Counted from the stretch's first letter, positions 1 through 7,147 are shown. The stretch: 7,606 nt of DNA from JBKCUA01 sp046318675 (GCA_046318675.1 JBKCUA010000029.1:1-7606), one strand, 5' to 3'. Numbers and translations: made by a program. The notes: generated by a model not told the origin, from the letters alone.

Positions 1-134
1 CTCTATTAACCCATTTATAGGGATGAGTGGCTAGGAAGGTATATGCGAGCAAACGTAAGCGTACTCAAACGTACGTGCGGATTGCGAGCATAGACCTGAC
101 GACGCCAATCGCCCTAGAAATGAGGTTAATAGAG
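1..134. repeat. Short MITE-like element with terminal inverted repeats
   Basis: Bases 1-22 and the reverse complement of bases 112-134 are the same sequence apart from one 1-nt gap and one mismatch. The outer 11 bp (CTCTATTAACC) are identical. About 89 bp lie between the arms, with smaller repeats inside: CAAACGTA at 50-57 and 66-73, GCGAGCA at 45-51 and 84-90, and the palindrome ACGTACGT at 69-76. I see no credible gene in it. The right arm also matches a third copy at the end of argH (2798-2828). The layout fits a miniature inverted-repeat element or a dispersed palindromic repeat. The true left border may lie outside the window, so the full length and any target-site duplication cannot be judged. 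The repeat relation is seen directly; the mobile-element label is inference. Confidence 0.55.
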
Positions 135-150
135 GTGCCCAGAGGTGCCC
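131..150. repeat. Perfect 10-bp tandem duplication
   Basis: AGAGGTGCCC occurs twice back to back, at 131-140 and 141-150. It joins the right arm of the 1-134 inverted-repeat element to the stop codon of the mipA-like gene at 151-153. Read on the minus strand, the unit nearer the element (GGGCACCTCT) continues without a break into the arm and matches the argH 3' end. The extra unit therefore looks like a local duplication of the outer edge of that repeat. Confidence 0.75.
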
Positions 151-1242
151 CTAAAATTTCCGCGTTACCAACATCCCGCCACGGTATTCGTTGGCATTAC
201 CAGCATCCTTGACAATGGAACTATCCGCAATATCGCCAATGAGGCGAGAATAACTGGCAAGCCCTGTCAGGCTCCATTTCGGGTTTAAAATATAGGTCGC
301 GCTTAAATCCAGACTCACGTCCTTAAAACCGCCGCCCGGATTTGATTCGCTCAGGCCGCTGCTCGTTTGCTGAGACTTAGTGACGCCAAAGTATGTTTTA
401 CTGTAGCTGTTATCCACATAAGAGGTGCGTACCGCCCCGCCAAGGCTAAAGCTTTTGCTGATAATTTTTGTGTAATCCAGTTTGGCTTCCAGGATACTCC
501 CATCATGTACACCGGAAACATCGGTAAGGGCGCGAAACTCAAGACCCGACGTATCACCTCTTTCAAAGCCTTTGAAGTTAAAACGTAAAAAAGCCCCAGC
601 CTCAACAGCCGGATCCAAAATAGGCAATTTTTGCAGGCGGTTATCCGTGGTAGTTTTCCGCCCAAGGCGATAGTTGAGCATCGGGCCAAAATTAACACTA
701 GAGGAAGGCACCACGTTCAACTTGGCTGCCGCACCGTTGGTGTTCATGCTTTCCACTGCCAGATAAAAATCATTATACGCTACTTTGCCATGCACCAATG
801 GTACGGTTCTGTATTTGTTCGCCCCTTCAAACTTGGGAAGGGTTCCGGCACCCACGCCTATATCACCACTCCACCCGCTGGGCTTTGCGGCAACCTCTGG
901 GGCTGGGCTTTTTAATGGATAGGGCTTTTCATAGTATATCGTTGTCCCTACAGGCCTATTGGCAGGTACAAACACAGGAGCAGGCATGGGCGGCGGTGGA
1001 GGAGCAGGCTGCGCCACTACAACAGGGGCGGGCACCGGGGCTTTATGGACAATTTTTTTCCTTGCTGGAGTCTTACAGGCCACCGGCGGCTTCGGTTTTT
1101 TCTTTTCTACTGTCTTGTGTTTATGCGGTGGGGTTGGCGGACAAGCAGGAGCATTAGCTTCGGCCACAGTGCTGAACAGAAGAAAAAAACAAAGCACAAC
1201 CCCTACCCAACGGTGGCGTGCTTTTTTTGTGATATAAGTCAT
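151..1242 (-). CDS. mipA: MipA/OmpV family outer-membrane protein with proline-rich N-terminal extension
   Basis: This 363-residue protein is probably an outer-membrane beta-barrel. MipA of E. coli binds the lytic transglycosylase MltA and the penicillin-binding protein PBP1B; other OmpV members are porin-like. Residues 1-29 form a signal peptide: lysine/arginine-rich start, hydrophobic segment at about 13-26, and a likely cut after AEA. Residues 33 to about 120 are rich in Pro, Lys and Ala, including a run of five prolines near residue 82 and two cysteines (34, 56). The MipA/OmpV domain starts near GDIGVGAGTLPKFEG (126-140). It shows alternating beta-strand patterns, the family-like stretch ASYSRLIGDIADSSIV (329-344), and a C-terminal Phe typical of outer-membrane proteins. 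The Pro-rich linker is unusual for the family. The gene is divergent from argH. The family call is firm; the MltA-partner role is not shown by the sequence. Confidence 0.85.
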   Translation of the reverse strand: MTYITKKARHRWVGVVLCFFLLFSTVAEANAPACPPTPPHKHKTVEKKKPKPPVACKTPARKKIVHKAPVPAPVVVAQPAPPPPPMPAPVFVPANRPVGTTIYYEKPYPLKSPAPEVAAKPSGWSGDIGVGAGTLPKFEGANKYRTVPLVHGKVAYNDFYLAVESMNTNGAAAKLNVVPSSSVNFGPMLNYRLGRKTTTDNRLQKLPILDPAVEAGAFLRFNFKGFERGDTSGLEFRALTDVSGVHDGSILEAKLDYTKIISKSFSLGGAVRTSYVDNSYSKTYFGVTKSQQTSSGLSESNPGGGFKDVSLDLSATYILNPKWSLTGLASYSRLIGDIADSSIVKDAGNANEYRGGMLVTRKF

Positions 1243-1399
1243 AAATCACCCAATATTATATTTTAAAGTATAACTTTTTACAAAAAACGCAATAGCTTTT
1301 CCTATACTCCTCCAATATTTTTGTACGTTAAGAATCTTAAAGAAAACTTACGACGAGCAAGGCTTCCTTTTTCAGACGCTTTTGTCTAAAGTCACGGCT
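1243..1399. promoter_or_regulatory. Divergent intergenic region, candidate mipA promoter(s)
   Basis: This AT-rich spacer lies between the divergent mipA-like gene and argH and should carry both promoters. On the minus strand TTGTAA (1283-1278) and a perfect TATAAT (1260-1255) are 17 bp apart, but a transcript from there would be nearly leaderless. A second minus-strand box, TATACT (1272-1267), leaves room for a leader with the weak ribosome site GGGTGA just before the mipA ATG. On the plus strand TATACT (1303-1308) is the best -10 candidate for argH, but its nearest -35-like sequence (TTTACA, 1277-1282) is 20 bp away. No strong Shine-Dalgarno sequence precedes either possible argH start. Confidence 0.35.
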
Positions 1400-2812
1400 A
1401 TGCCTGATACTTCTTCTTCCGCAAACCCGTTATGGGGTGGCCGGTTTGCCGCAGCGGCGGCACCGTTGCTGCAAAACATCAATGCTTCCATTGCCGTGGA
1501 CAAGCGTCTTTATCATGAAGACATCGACGCCAGCCGCGCCCACGCGGCCATGCTGGCCGATCAGGGGATCATCAGCCGTGACGACAACGCCGCCATTCAA
1601 AAAGGTCTTGAGATCATCCGCGATGAAATCACTGCCGGAAAAATGATTTTTACCCCCGATCTTGAAGATATTCATATGCACGTTGAGGTGCGCCTCAAGC
1701 AGCTCATTGGTGAGGCTGCTGGTCGGCTACACACCGGGCGTTCCCGCAATGATCAAGTTGTCACTGATTTTCGTCTCTGGCTACGTCGATCCATTAGCAC
1801 AGTTCAAAGCGATATAGGGTCATTGGCGCAGGCGTTACTTCTTGCCGCCACGCCCCACGTTGAGACGATTATGCCCGGCTACACTCATTTACAGCCGGCT
1901 CAGCCCGTGACTTTTGCCCACCATCTTCTGGCCTATGAGGCCATGCTGCGCCGGGATTACGGACGGCTTACCGATTGCGCCACACGCCTCAATGAATGCC
2001 CGTTAGGGGCGGCGGCCTTGGCCGGGACAACCTATCCCCTCGATCGCACCAGCGTTGCCAACGCTTTGGGCTTTGATCGCCCCACGGCCAATTCGCTAGA
2101 CAGCGTGTCCAGCCGCGATTTCGCGCTGGAATTTCTCGCAGCGGCGGGGATTTTAGGCACCCACCTATCCCGCCTGGCCGAGGAGCTGGTGCTGTGGATG
2201 TCCCCGGCGTTTGGTTTTGTAAAGCTATCCGATGCCTATACCACGGGCAGTTCCATCATGCCGAATAAGAAAAATCCTGATGCGGCGGAACTGGTGCGTG
2301 CCAAGGCACCCGGCCTGCTGGCCGCGTTTGGGCATTTGGCCGGGATACTTAAGGGGCTGCCCTTGGCCTATAGCAAGGATTTGCAGGATGATAAAAAAAT
2401 CGTGTTTGAGGCTGTGGATACCCTCCACCTCAGCCTAAGAGTCATGGCCGGAATGATTGCCGACATGACAGTGAACGTCGCCGCCATGCGGACGGCCTGC
2501 GGCAAGGGGCATTTACTGGCCACTGAGGCCGCCGACTGGTGCGTGCAAACATTAAATATGCCCTTCCGCGAAGCCCACCATGTGGCGGCCTCCCTTGTCA
2601 ATAAAGCCGAAACATTGGGCGTGGATATTGCCGATCTGCCCCTTGATGTCCTGCACGCCGTGGAACCACGCCTTGATGCGCGCCTCAAAAGCGTCCTAAC
2701 CCTTGAAGCCGCCATTGCCCGCCGCGCCGTGGCCGGGGGCACCGCCCCGGTTCGCGTTCGAGAAGCCCTTGCCGAAGCAACGCAGTGGTGGGCCAAGGGG
2801 CACCTTTATTAA
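1400..2812 (+). CDS. argH: Argininosuccinate lyase
   Basis: ArgH splits argininosuccinate into arginine and fumarate, the last step of arginine synthesis. It works as a cytoplasmic homotetramer of the fumarase/aspartase superfamily. Counting from the ATG at 1400 (470 residues, normal length), the motifs in order are WGGRF (12-16), HTGRSRNDQV (111-120), YTHLQPAQPVTFAHH with the likely catalytic His163 (161-175), and the superfamily signature GSSIMPNKKNPD (283-294), whose loop carries the catalytic serine. The C-terminal GGTAPVRVREAL (446-456) is typical. A TTG at 1382 would add six residues. Neither start has a clear ribosome site; I chose the ATG because it gives the usual short lead before WGGRF. 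The last codons (GHLY and stop) lie within a dispersed repeat that also occurs near the left edge. No other arginine gene is nearby. Confidence 0.96.
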   Translation: MPDTSSSANPLWGGRFAAAAAPLLQNINASIAVDKRLYHEDIDASRAHAAMLADQGIISRDDNAAIQKGLEIIRDEITAGKMIFTPDLEDIHMHVEVRLKQLIGEAAGRLHTGRSRNDQVVTDFRLWLRRSISTVQSDIGSLAQALLLAATPHVETIMPGYTHLQPAQPVTFAHHLLAYEAMLRRDYGRLTDCATRLNECPLGAAALAGTTYPLDRTSVANALGFDRPTANSLDSVSSRDFALEFLAAAGILGTHLSRLAEELVLWMSPAFGFVKLSDAYTTGSSIMPNKKNPDAAELVRAKAPGLLAAFGHLAGILKGLPLAYSKDLQDDKKIVFEAVDTLHLSLRVMAGMIADMTVNVAAMRTACGKGHLLATEAADWCVQTLNMPFREAHHVAASLVNKAETLGVDIADLPLDVLHAVEPRLDARLKSVLTLEAAIARRAVAGGTAPVRVREALAEATQWWAKGHLY

Positions 2813-2828
2813 CCTCATTTCTAGGGCG
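2798..2828 (+). repeat. Third copy of the dispersed repeat, spanning the argH stop codon
   Basis: These 31 bases match the reverse complement of the right-hand arm and its border near base 110-140 at 30 of 31 positions. The one difference is C to T in a leucine codon (CTC/CTT). The copy includes the final argH codons, the stop and the first 16 bases of the 3' untranslated region. In the left copy the same reading frame would also read Gly-His-Leu-Tyr-stop. GGGCACC at its start (2798-2804) can pair with GGTGCCC just after it (2829-2835), so the repeat can also form a stem in the argH transcript. Confidence 0.7.
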
Positions 2829-2836
2829 GGTGCCCT

Positions 2837-2880
2837 AAGGAATGAAAAAACCAGAACCATTCCTTTTCACTTTCTTTTTA
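2837..2880 (+). terminator. Probable rho-independent terminator after argH
   Basis: AAGGAATG (2837-2844) pairs perfectly with CATTCCTT (2858-2865), an 8-bp stem with a 13-nt loop, followed by a T-rich tract (TTCACTTTCTTTTTA, 2866-2880). The stem is AT-rich and the T tract is broken by C residues, so it may be inefficient. Directly before it, TAGGGC (2822-2827) and GCCCTA (2832-2837) form a second small hairpin with a GGGT loop. It starts 24 nt past the argH stop, which suits ending argH before icd. Confidence 0.5.
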
Positions 2881-2931
2881 CAGCATCTAGGTTAAGAAGG
2901 AACGCTTTATTTAACATGAGGATGGTTTGGC

Positions 2932-4146
2932 ATGGCAAAAATTGCAGTTAAAAACCCGGTGGTTGATCTTGATGGCGATGAGATGACCCGCATTATCTGG
3001 CAGCTTATCAAGGACAAGCTCATCCTGCCATTTTTGGATATTAACCTCAAATATTATGATCTGGGCATGGAAAGCCGGGATGCCACCAACGATCAAATTA
3101 CCGTGGACGCGGCCAAAGCCATAAAAAAATTCGGGGTTGGCATCAAATGCGCCACCATTACCCCTGATGAGGCTAGAGTAAAAGAATTTCACCTCAAAGA
3201 AATGTGGAAGTCTCCCAACGGTACTATTCGCAATATTCTGGGCGGTACGGTGTTCCGGGAGCCTATAATTTGTCACAACGTGCCGCGCTTGGTGCCGGGA
3301 TGGAAGCATCCGATTGCCATTGGCCGTCATGCCTTTGGTGATCAGTACCGCGCCACTGATTTTCGCGTCCCCGGTGCCGGAAAGCTAACTATTACCTTTA
3401 CACCCGATGATAAAAACCAGCAAACGCTGCACTACCACGTTTATGATTTCCCCAGCTCCGGCGTTGCATTGGCCATGTACAATGTTGATGATTCAATTCG
3501 CGGCTTTGCTAGGGCATGCTTGAATTATGGCCTGCAACGCAAATGGCCAGTGTACCTGTCAACCAAAAACACCATTCTTAAAAAATACGATGGCCGGTTT
3601 AAGGACATTTTTCAGGAAGTTTTTGAAGCAGAATTCATCGATGCGTTCAAAGCCGCCGGTATCACCTATGAACATCGCCTGATTGACGACATGGTGGCCA
3701 GTGCCCTCAAATGGGATGGTAATTTTGTCTGGGCTTGCAAAAACTATGACGGCGACGTGCAATCGGACAGCGTGGCACAGGGCTTTGGCTCCCTAGGTCT
3801 GATGACTTCCGTCTTATTAACCCCGGATGGCAACACCATTGAGGCCGAAGCAGCCCATGGCACCGTCACCCGCCACTACCGATTACACCAACAGGGCAAG
3901 CCCACCTCCACTAACCCCATTGCCAGCATTTTCGCCTGGACGCGGGGTTTATGGCATCGCGGCAAGCTCGACGGCACCCCGGACGTCCAACGTTTTGCCG
4001 ACACCCTCGAAAAAGTTTGCATCAACACCGTGGAAAGCGGCAAGATGACCAAAGACCTTGCGATTCTCATCAGTAATGATGCACCCTACCTGACAACCGA
4101 AGAATTTTTAAACACGTTAGAGAGCAGGCTAAAAGCGACACTCTAG
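2932..4146 (+). CDS. icd: NADP-dependent isocitrate dehydrogenase, dimeric eukaryote-like type
   Basis: Icd oxidatively decarboxylates isocitrate to 2-oxoglutarate, producing NADPH, in the cytoplasm. The 404 residues are collinear with human IDH1, and the numbering of the active site matches almost exactly: Ser94, Asn96, Arg100, Arg109 and Arg132 bind isocitrate; Tyr139 and Lys212 are catalytic; Asp252, Asp275 and Asp279 bind the metal. HGTVTRHYR (309-317) carries the NADP-contacting residues His309, Arg314 and His315, which supports NADP rather than NAD. The ATG at 2932 follows a good ribosome site (GAGGA, 2918-2922, 9-nt spacing). The gene lies 119 bp beyond argH, behind a probable terminator, so it likely has its own promoter, although I see no clear -35/-10 pair. 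rmuC starts 21 nt after its stop. No key residue is missing. Confidence 0.97.
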   Translation: MAKIAVKNPVVDLDGDEMTRIIWQLIKDKLILPFLDINLKYYDLGMESRDATNDQITVDAAKAIKKFGVGIKCATITPDEARVKEFHLKEMWKSPNGTIRNILGGTVFREPIICHNVPRLVPGWKHPIAIGRHAFGDQYRATDFRVPGAGKLTITFTPDDKNQQTLHYHVYDFPSSGVALAMYNVDDSIRGFARACLNYGLQRKWPVYLSTKNTILKKYDGRFKDIFQEVFEAEFIDAFKAAGITYEHRLIDDMVASALKWDGNFVWACKNYDGDVQSDSVAQGFGSLGLMTSVLLTPDGNTIEAEAAHGTVTRHYRLHQQGKPTSTNPIASIFAWTRGLWHRGKLDGTPDVQRFADTLEKVCINTVESGKMTKDLAILISNDAPYLTTEEFLNTLESRLKATL

Positions 4147-4167
4147 GGTGTGCAGGGAAAAATGGAT

Positions 4168-5520
4168 ATGGAAAGTGTTTTGGTACTGGGGACTTTTTTG
4201 TTGGGGGCTGGGGCGTCGTTTGCGCTGGTATGGAATGTTGCCTTAAAAAATAAGGTTTCTAAAGCAGCATTTGATGCCATTACCGCCGCAAAACAGGATG
4301 CCGATATTAACATCAATTCCCTGACGGCGGAATTAAAAGCCGAGCGAGAAAAACACGAGAGCAAGCTGGACATCGTTAATGCCGCCCTGCAAACCGCCAA
4401 GCAGCAGCTCGTCAAACTGGAAACCGAAAAAGAAGCCTTCGCCGAAAAAATCCAGCAGCACAAAAGCGATCTCGCCACGATGGAGGAAACCTTCCGGCTC
4501 CAGTTTGAAAACCTTGCTAACCGTATTTTTGAAGAGAAATCCTCCACCTTTAAAAAACAATCCGAGGCTGGGCTTGGCTCCCTGCTTCACCCCTTGCAGG
4601 AAAAATTGCAGGAATTTAAGAACTCCCTGAATGAACAAGCAAAAGAACAGTTTTCTTTAAAGAACGAAATACGACTTATTGCCTCTGCGAACAAAGATAT
4701 TACTCTGCAAACAGAACGCCTCACCAACGCCCTCAAAAGCGAGGCAAAAACCCAAGGCACTTGGGGGGAGATGGTTCTGGAAAAAGTGCTGGAAGCGTCC
4801 GGCCTGCGTAAGGGTTTAGAATACGATGTTGAGGTACATCTCACCGATAGTGATGGGAATCGTCTGCGCCCTGATGTGATCATCAATCTGCCGGATAGCA
4901 GGCATCTTATCATTGATTCCAAGGTGTCGCTAACCCACTATGAGCGGTATTTTTCCGAAACCGATGAAGCCCCGCGCGCCGTGCACCTTAAGCAGTTTCT
5001 AGCATCTATCCGCACCCATATCAACGGGTTACAGCAACGCCAATACCAAAATGTGGAGACGTTGGGCACGCCGGATTTCGTGCTGATGTTCATCCCTATT
5101 GAAGGGGCGTACGCCTTGGCACTACAACAGGAGTGCACCTTGCAGGAATACGCTTGGAACAAAAAAGTGGTGCTTGTCTGCCCGGCAACGCTTTTTGCCA
5201 CCTTGCGCACCGTTGCCTCAGTCTGGCGGATAGAACGCCAGGCGCAAAACCATCTTGAGATCGCCAAACAAGGCGAAGAACTGTACAAAAAGATCAGTGG
5301 TTTTGTGACCACGTTCCAACAAATCGGCAGCCGTCTGTTTCAAGCACAGGAAAGCTACGACAAAGCCCTAGGGCAATTGGCCACGGGCAAGGGCAACGTG
5401 CTGAGCAAAACCCAGCAGTTAGCCAAACTGGGGGTCAAAACAGACCCCTCCTCGCCGATTCCGGCCTTACTAGCTGCCCATGCGGATGATGACGGTGATA
5501 ATGCCCAGCAAGCGGCGTGA
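4168..5520 (+). CDS. rmuC: RmuC family DNA recombination protein
   Basis: RmuC limits recombination at inverted repeats in E. coli, and its core domain resembles PD-(D/E)XK nucleases; the exact biochemical role is unsettled. The protein (450 residues from the ATG at 4168) begins with one membrane helix (about residues 3-22), followed by a charged coiled-coil region (about 28-130). The RmuC domain (about 140-420) contains the conserved TWGEMVLEKVLEASGL (198-213), RLRPDVIINLP (232-242) and LIIDSKVSL (247-255); the Asp and Lys of RPDV and IDSK are the nuclease-like residues. The tail is acidic and low in complexity. Starts at GTG 4150 and ATG 4162 are also open. I prefer ATG 4168 because AGGGA (4154-4158) sits 9 nt before it and the membrane helix then begins at the N-terminus. 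It probably shares a transcript with icd. Confidence 0.93.
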   Translation: MESVLVLGTFLLGAGASFALVWNVALKNKVSKAAFDAITAAKQDADININSLTAELKAEREKHESKLDIVNAALQTAKQQLVKLETEKEAFAEKIQQHKSDLATMEETFRLQFENLANRIFEEKSSTFKKQSEAGLGSLLHPLQEKLQEFKNSLNEQAKEQFSLKNEIRLIASANKDITLQTERLTNALKSEAKTQGTWGEMVLEKVLEASGLRKGLEYDVEVHLTDSDGNRLRPDVIINLPDSRHLIIDSKVSLTHYERYFSETDEAPRAVHLKQFLASIRTHINGLQQRQYQNVETLGTPDFVLMFIPIEGAYALALQQECTLQEYAWNKKVVLVCPATLFATLRTVASVWRIERQAQNHLEIAKQGEELYKKISGFVTTFQQIGSRLFQAQESYDKALGQLATGKGNVLSKTQQLAKLGVKTDPSSPIPALLAAHADDDGDNAQQAA

Positions 5521-5522
5521 TT

Positions 5523-5540
5523 TATTCAAATATTTGAATA
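5523..5540. promoter_or_regulatory. 18-bp perfect palindrome before bioC
   Basis: TATTCAAATATTTGAATA reads the same on both strands. It occupies most of the 24-nt gap between the rmuC stop and the bioC ATG at 5545, where no Shine-Dalgarno sequence is seen. It could be an operator half-site pair for a dimeric repressor. It does not resemble the TTATnnATAA-like BioR box or the longer BirA operator. In RNA it could fold only as a weak AU-rich stem with almost no loop, so a protein site is the better guess. The palindrome is seen directly; a function is unproven. Confidence 0.4.
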
Positions 5541-5544
5541 TTCC

Positions 5545-6261
5545 ATGGCATCCCCCATCATCACCCGTTTTTCCGCCGCCGCGTCTGCCTATAGCCTCCA
5601 CGCCGGGGTGCAGCAAAAAGCCGCCGCGTTGCTGGCCGATGCACTCGCCACTGCTGTCCCTACAACAGCTACGGGCTGGGCGGTGGACGTGGGTGCGGGG
5701 GTAGGACTTTCCACGTCTTTGTTTGCCCGACGATGGCCGACCCTGCGCTGGCTGGCACTGGATCGCGCCGAAGCGACGCTACACCATGGCTTGCTCCCAG
5801 CCGTCGTTGCCGATGCAGAACGATTGCCGATTGCCAGCACCGAGGTGCTCACGGCTAATTGCGTTCTGCAATGGCTCCATCATCCGCTGGATGTTTTTCA
5901 GGGCTGGCGCAGCCACAGCCGTGTTGTTGCCGCCACCCTGTTTATTGAGGGCACCTGCGCCGAATGGTATGCTGCCCTTGCCAAGACCGGGTTGCCAGCA
6001 CCGCACCGGTTTTTATCGTTCGCACAGATAGATACCTTCTGCCGCCAGCATGGTATTACCGTTCGCACAGCCTCGTTTCCCATGCCATACCCCAACGGTG
6101 CCGCTTTTGTCCGCGCCGTACACCGCCTTGGTGCGGGCAGCCCGGCAGTGCCGGGGTACCCTAGGCTCACGCCAGGGCAGATGCGCGCCGCCTTGGCCTA
6201 TCTTGAGACCGCCAGGCACACGGCATACCGTTATGAAGTGGCGTGTTTGCTTGCTGTTTGA
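5545..6261 (+). CDS. bioC: Malonyl-ACP O-methyltransferase BioC (divergent)
   Basis: BioC methylates malonyl-ACP with S-adenosylmethionine, letting fatty-acid synthesis build the pimelate part of biotin. The 238 residues show the BioC pattern throughout: an N-terminal F-x-x-AA-x-x-Y-x-x-HA-x-x-Q region (9-23), SAM-binding motif VDVGAGVGLST (47-57), the acidic post-I residue in LALDRAE (70-76), VADAERLPI (88-95), the LQW core (108-110), HRFLSFAQI (154-162), and a VHRLGAG segment then RLTPGQM (192-213), matching the LKGIGA and LTRSQL stretches of E. coli BioC. It is slightly shorter than the 251-residue E. coli protein. The ATG at 5545 is the only common start near the domain; no ribosome site precedes it, so coupling to rmuC is possible. 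Another SAM methyltransferase is the main alternative, but the C-terminal match and nearby bioB favour BioC. Confidence 0.82.
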   Translation: MASPIITRFSAAASAYSLHAGVQQKAAALLADALATAVPTTATGWAVDVGAGVGLSTSLFARRWPTLRWLALDRAEATLHHGLLPAVVADAERLPIASTEVLTANCVLQWLHHPLDVFQGWRSHSRVVAATLFIEGTCAEWYAALAKTGLPAPHRFLSFAQIDTFCRQHGITVRTASFPMPYPNGAAFVRAVHRLGAGSPAVPGYPRLTPGQMRAALAYLETARHTAYRYEVACLLAV

Positions 6262-7147
6262 TACTACCCTCGCTGTCGCGCCCATGCTGGATGTTACCCA
6301 TCGGCATTGTCGTTTTCTACATCGGCTGCTCAGCCCTCATGCGGTGCTGTACACGGAAATGATCACCAGCGCGGCTCTTGTCCACGGCAATCGTGAACGC
6401 TTATTAGCCTTCTCCCCCGAAGAGCAACCTGTAGTGTTGCAACTCGGCGGCAGCGATCCGGCTCAAATGGCCGAGGCCGCCCGCCACGCCGCCGCCGCCG
6501 GGTATCGTGAGATTAACATCAACGTCGGCTGCCCCAGCGACCGGGTGCAGGCCGGACGGTTTGGCGCGTGCTTGATGCGAGAACCTGACATTGTTGCCGC
6601 CTGCGCCAAGGCCATGCAGCAGGCCAGCGGCCTGGCCATCACCGTGAAAACTCGCCTTGGTGTGGATAATGACGACAGCGAGGATTTCCTGCGCCGTTTT
6701 ATTGACACCGTGGCCAACGCGGGGGTGGGGCATTTTATCCTCCACGCCCGTAAGGCGTACCTTAAAGGCTTATCCCCCAAAGAAAACCGCACCAAGCCGC
6801 CGATTCAGTATGAGCGTGTCTATCGCCTCAAGGCCGAATACCCAGCTCTGCGCGTTACCCTCAACGGGGAAATAAACACCATTGACGCCGCACAACAGCA
6901 CCTGCGCCATGTTGATGCCGTCATGATTGGCCGGGAAGCCTGGCACAACCCCTATTTTCTCACCGAGCTTGACCATGCCCTGTACGGCACGCCGTTGCCC
7001 GATCGCGCGATTATTGCTGAACAGTACCGCGCCTATACACTGGATTATCCCAATGATTCACCTTCATTATTAGTGCAACCGCTGCACGGCCTCTACCACG
7101 GTCAACCAGGGGCGCGGGCTTGGCGTCGTAGTTTAGGACAGCTTTAA
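6233..7147 (+). CDS. dusA: tRNA-dihydrouridine synthase DusA, shortened C-terminus
   Basis: DusA is a flavin enzyme that reduces uridines (positions 20 and 20a in E. coli) in the D-loop of tRNA. From the ATG at 6233 (304 residues) the protein shows VAPMLDVTHRHCR (15-27), LYTEM (39-43), LQLGGSDP (69-76), NVGCPSDRVQAGRFGACLM with catalytic Cys100 (97-115), VKTRLG with FMN-binding Lys139 (138-143), ILHARKAYLKGLSPKENR (169-186), LNGEI (210-214) and MIGREAWHNP (231-240). These are the signatures of the DusA subgroup. It ends right after GARAWRRSLGQL, about 20-30 residues before the usual end, losing the last helix. The start overlaps bioC by 29 nt, implying translational coupling; TTG at 6251 is an alternative start. 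The frame is open further upstream to 6050, but that part lies inside bioC and is not DusA-like. Confidence 0.93.
   Translation: MKWRVCLLFDTTLAVAPMLDVTHRHCRFLHRLLSPHAVLYTEMITSAALVHGNRERLLAFSPEEQPVVLQLGGSDPAQMAEAARHAAAAGYREININVGCPSDRVQAGRFGACLMREPDIVAACAKAMQQASGLAITVKTRLGVDNDDSEDFLRRFIDTVANAGVGHFILHARKAYLKGLSPKENRTKPPIQYERVYRLKAEYPALRVTLNGEINTIDAAQQHLRHVDAVMIGREAWHNPYFLTELDHALYGTPLPDRAIIAEQYRAYTLDYPNDSPSLLVQPLHGLYHGQPGARAWRRSLGQL

Noticed and set aside
27..212. 61-codon plus-strand open frame at the left edge
   Set aside because: It starts with GTG, has no ribosome site, crosses the inverted-repeat element and runs into the antisense of the mipA 3' end; the translation has no recognisable domain.
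959..1237. Glycine-rich plus-strand open frame
   Set aside because: It is the antisense of the proline-rich part of the mipA-like gene; Gly-rich and Pro-rich codons mirror each other.
1328..1340. TTAAGA-A-TCTTAA inverted repeat upstream of argH
   Set aside because: Six-base AT-rich arms are expected by chance in such a region, and there is no other sign of an operator.
4138..4151. Near-palindrome ACACTCTAGGGTGT at the icd stop codon
   Set aside because: It has a mismatch, no T tract and short arms; probably chance. rmuC follows at once, so termination here is unlikely.
6050..6232. Long N-terminal extension of DusA
   Set aside because: The frame is open but lies wholly inside bioC, and DusA similarity begins only near the ATG at 6233.
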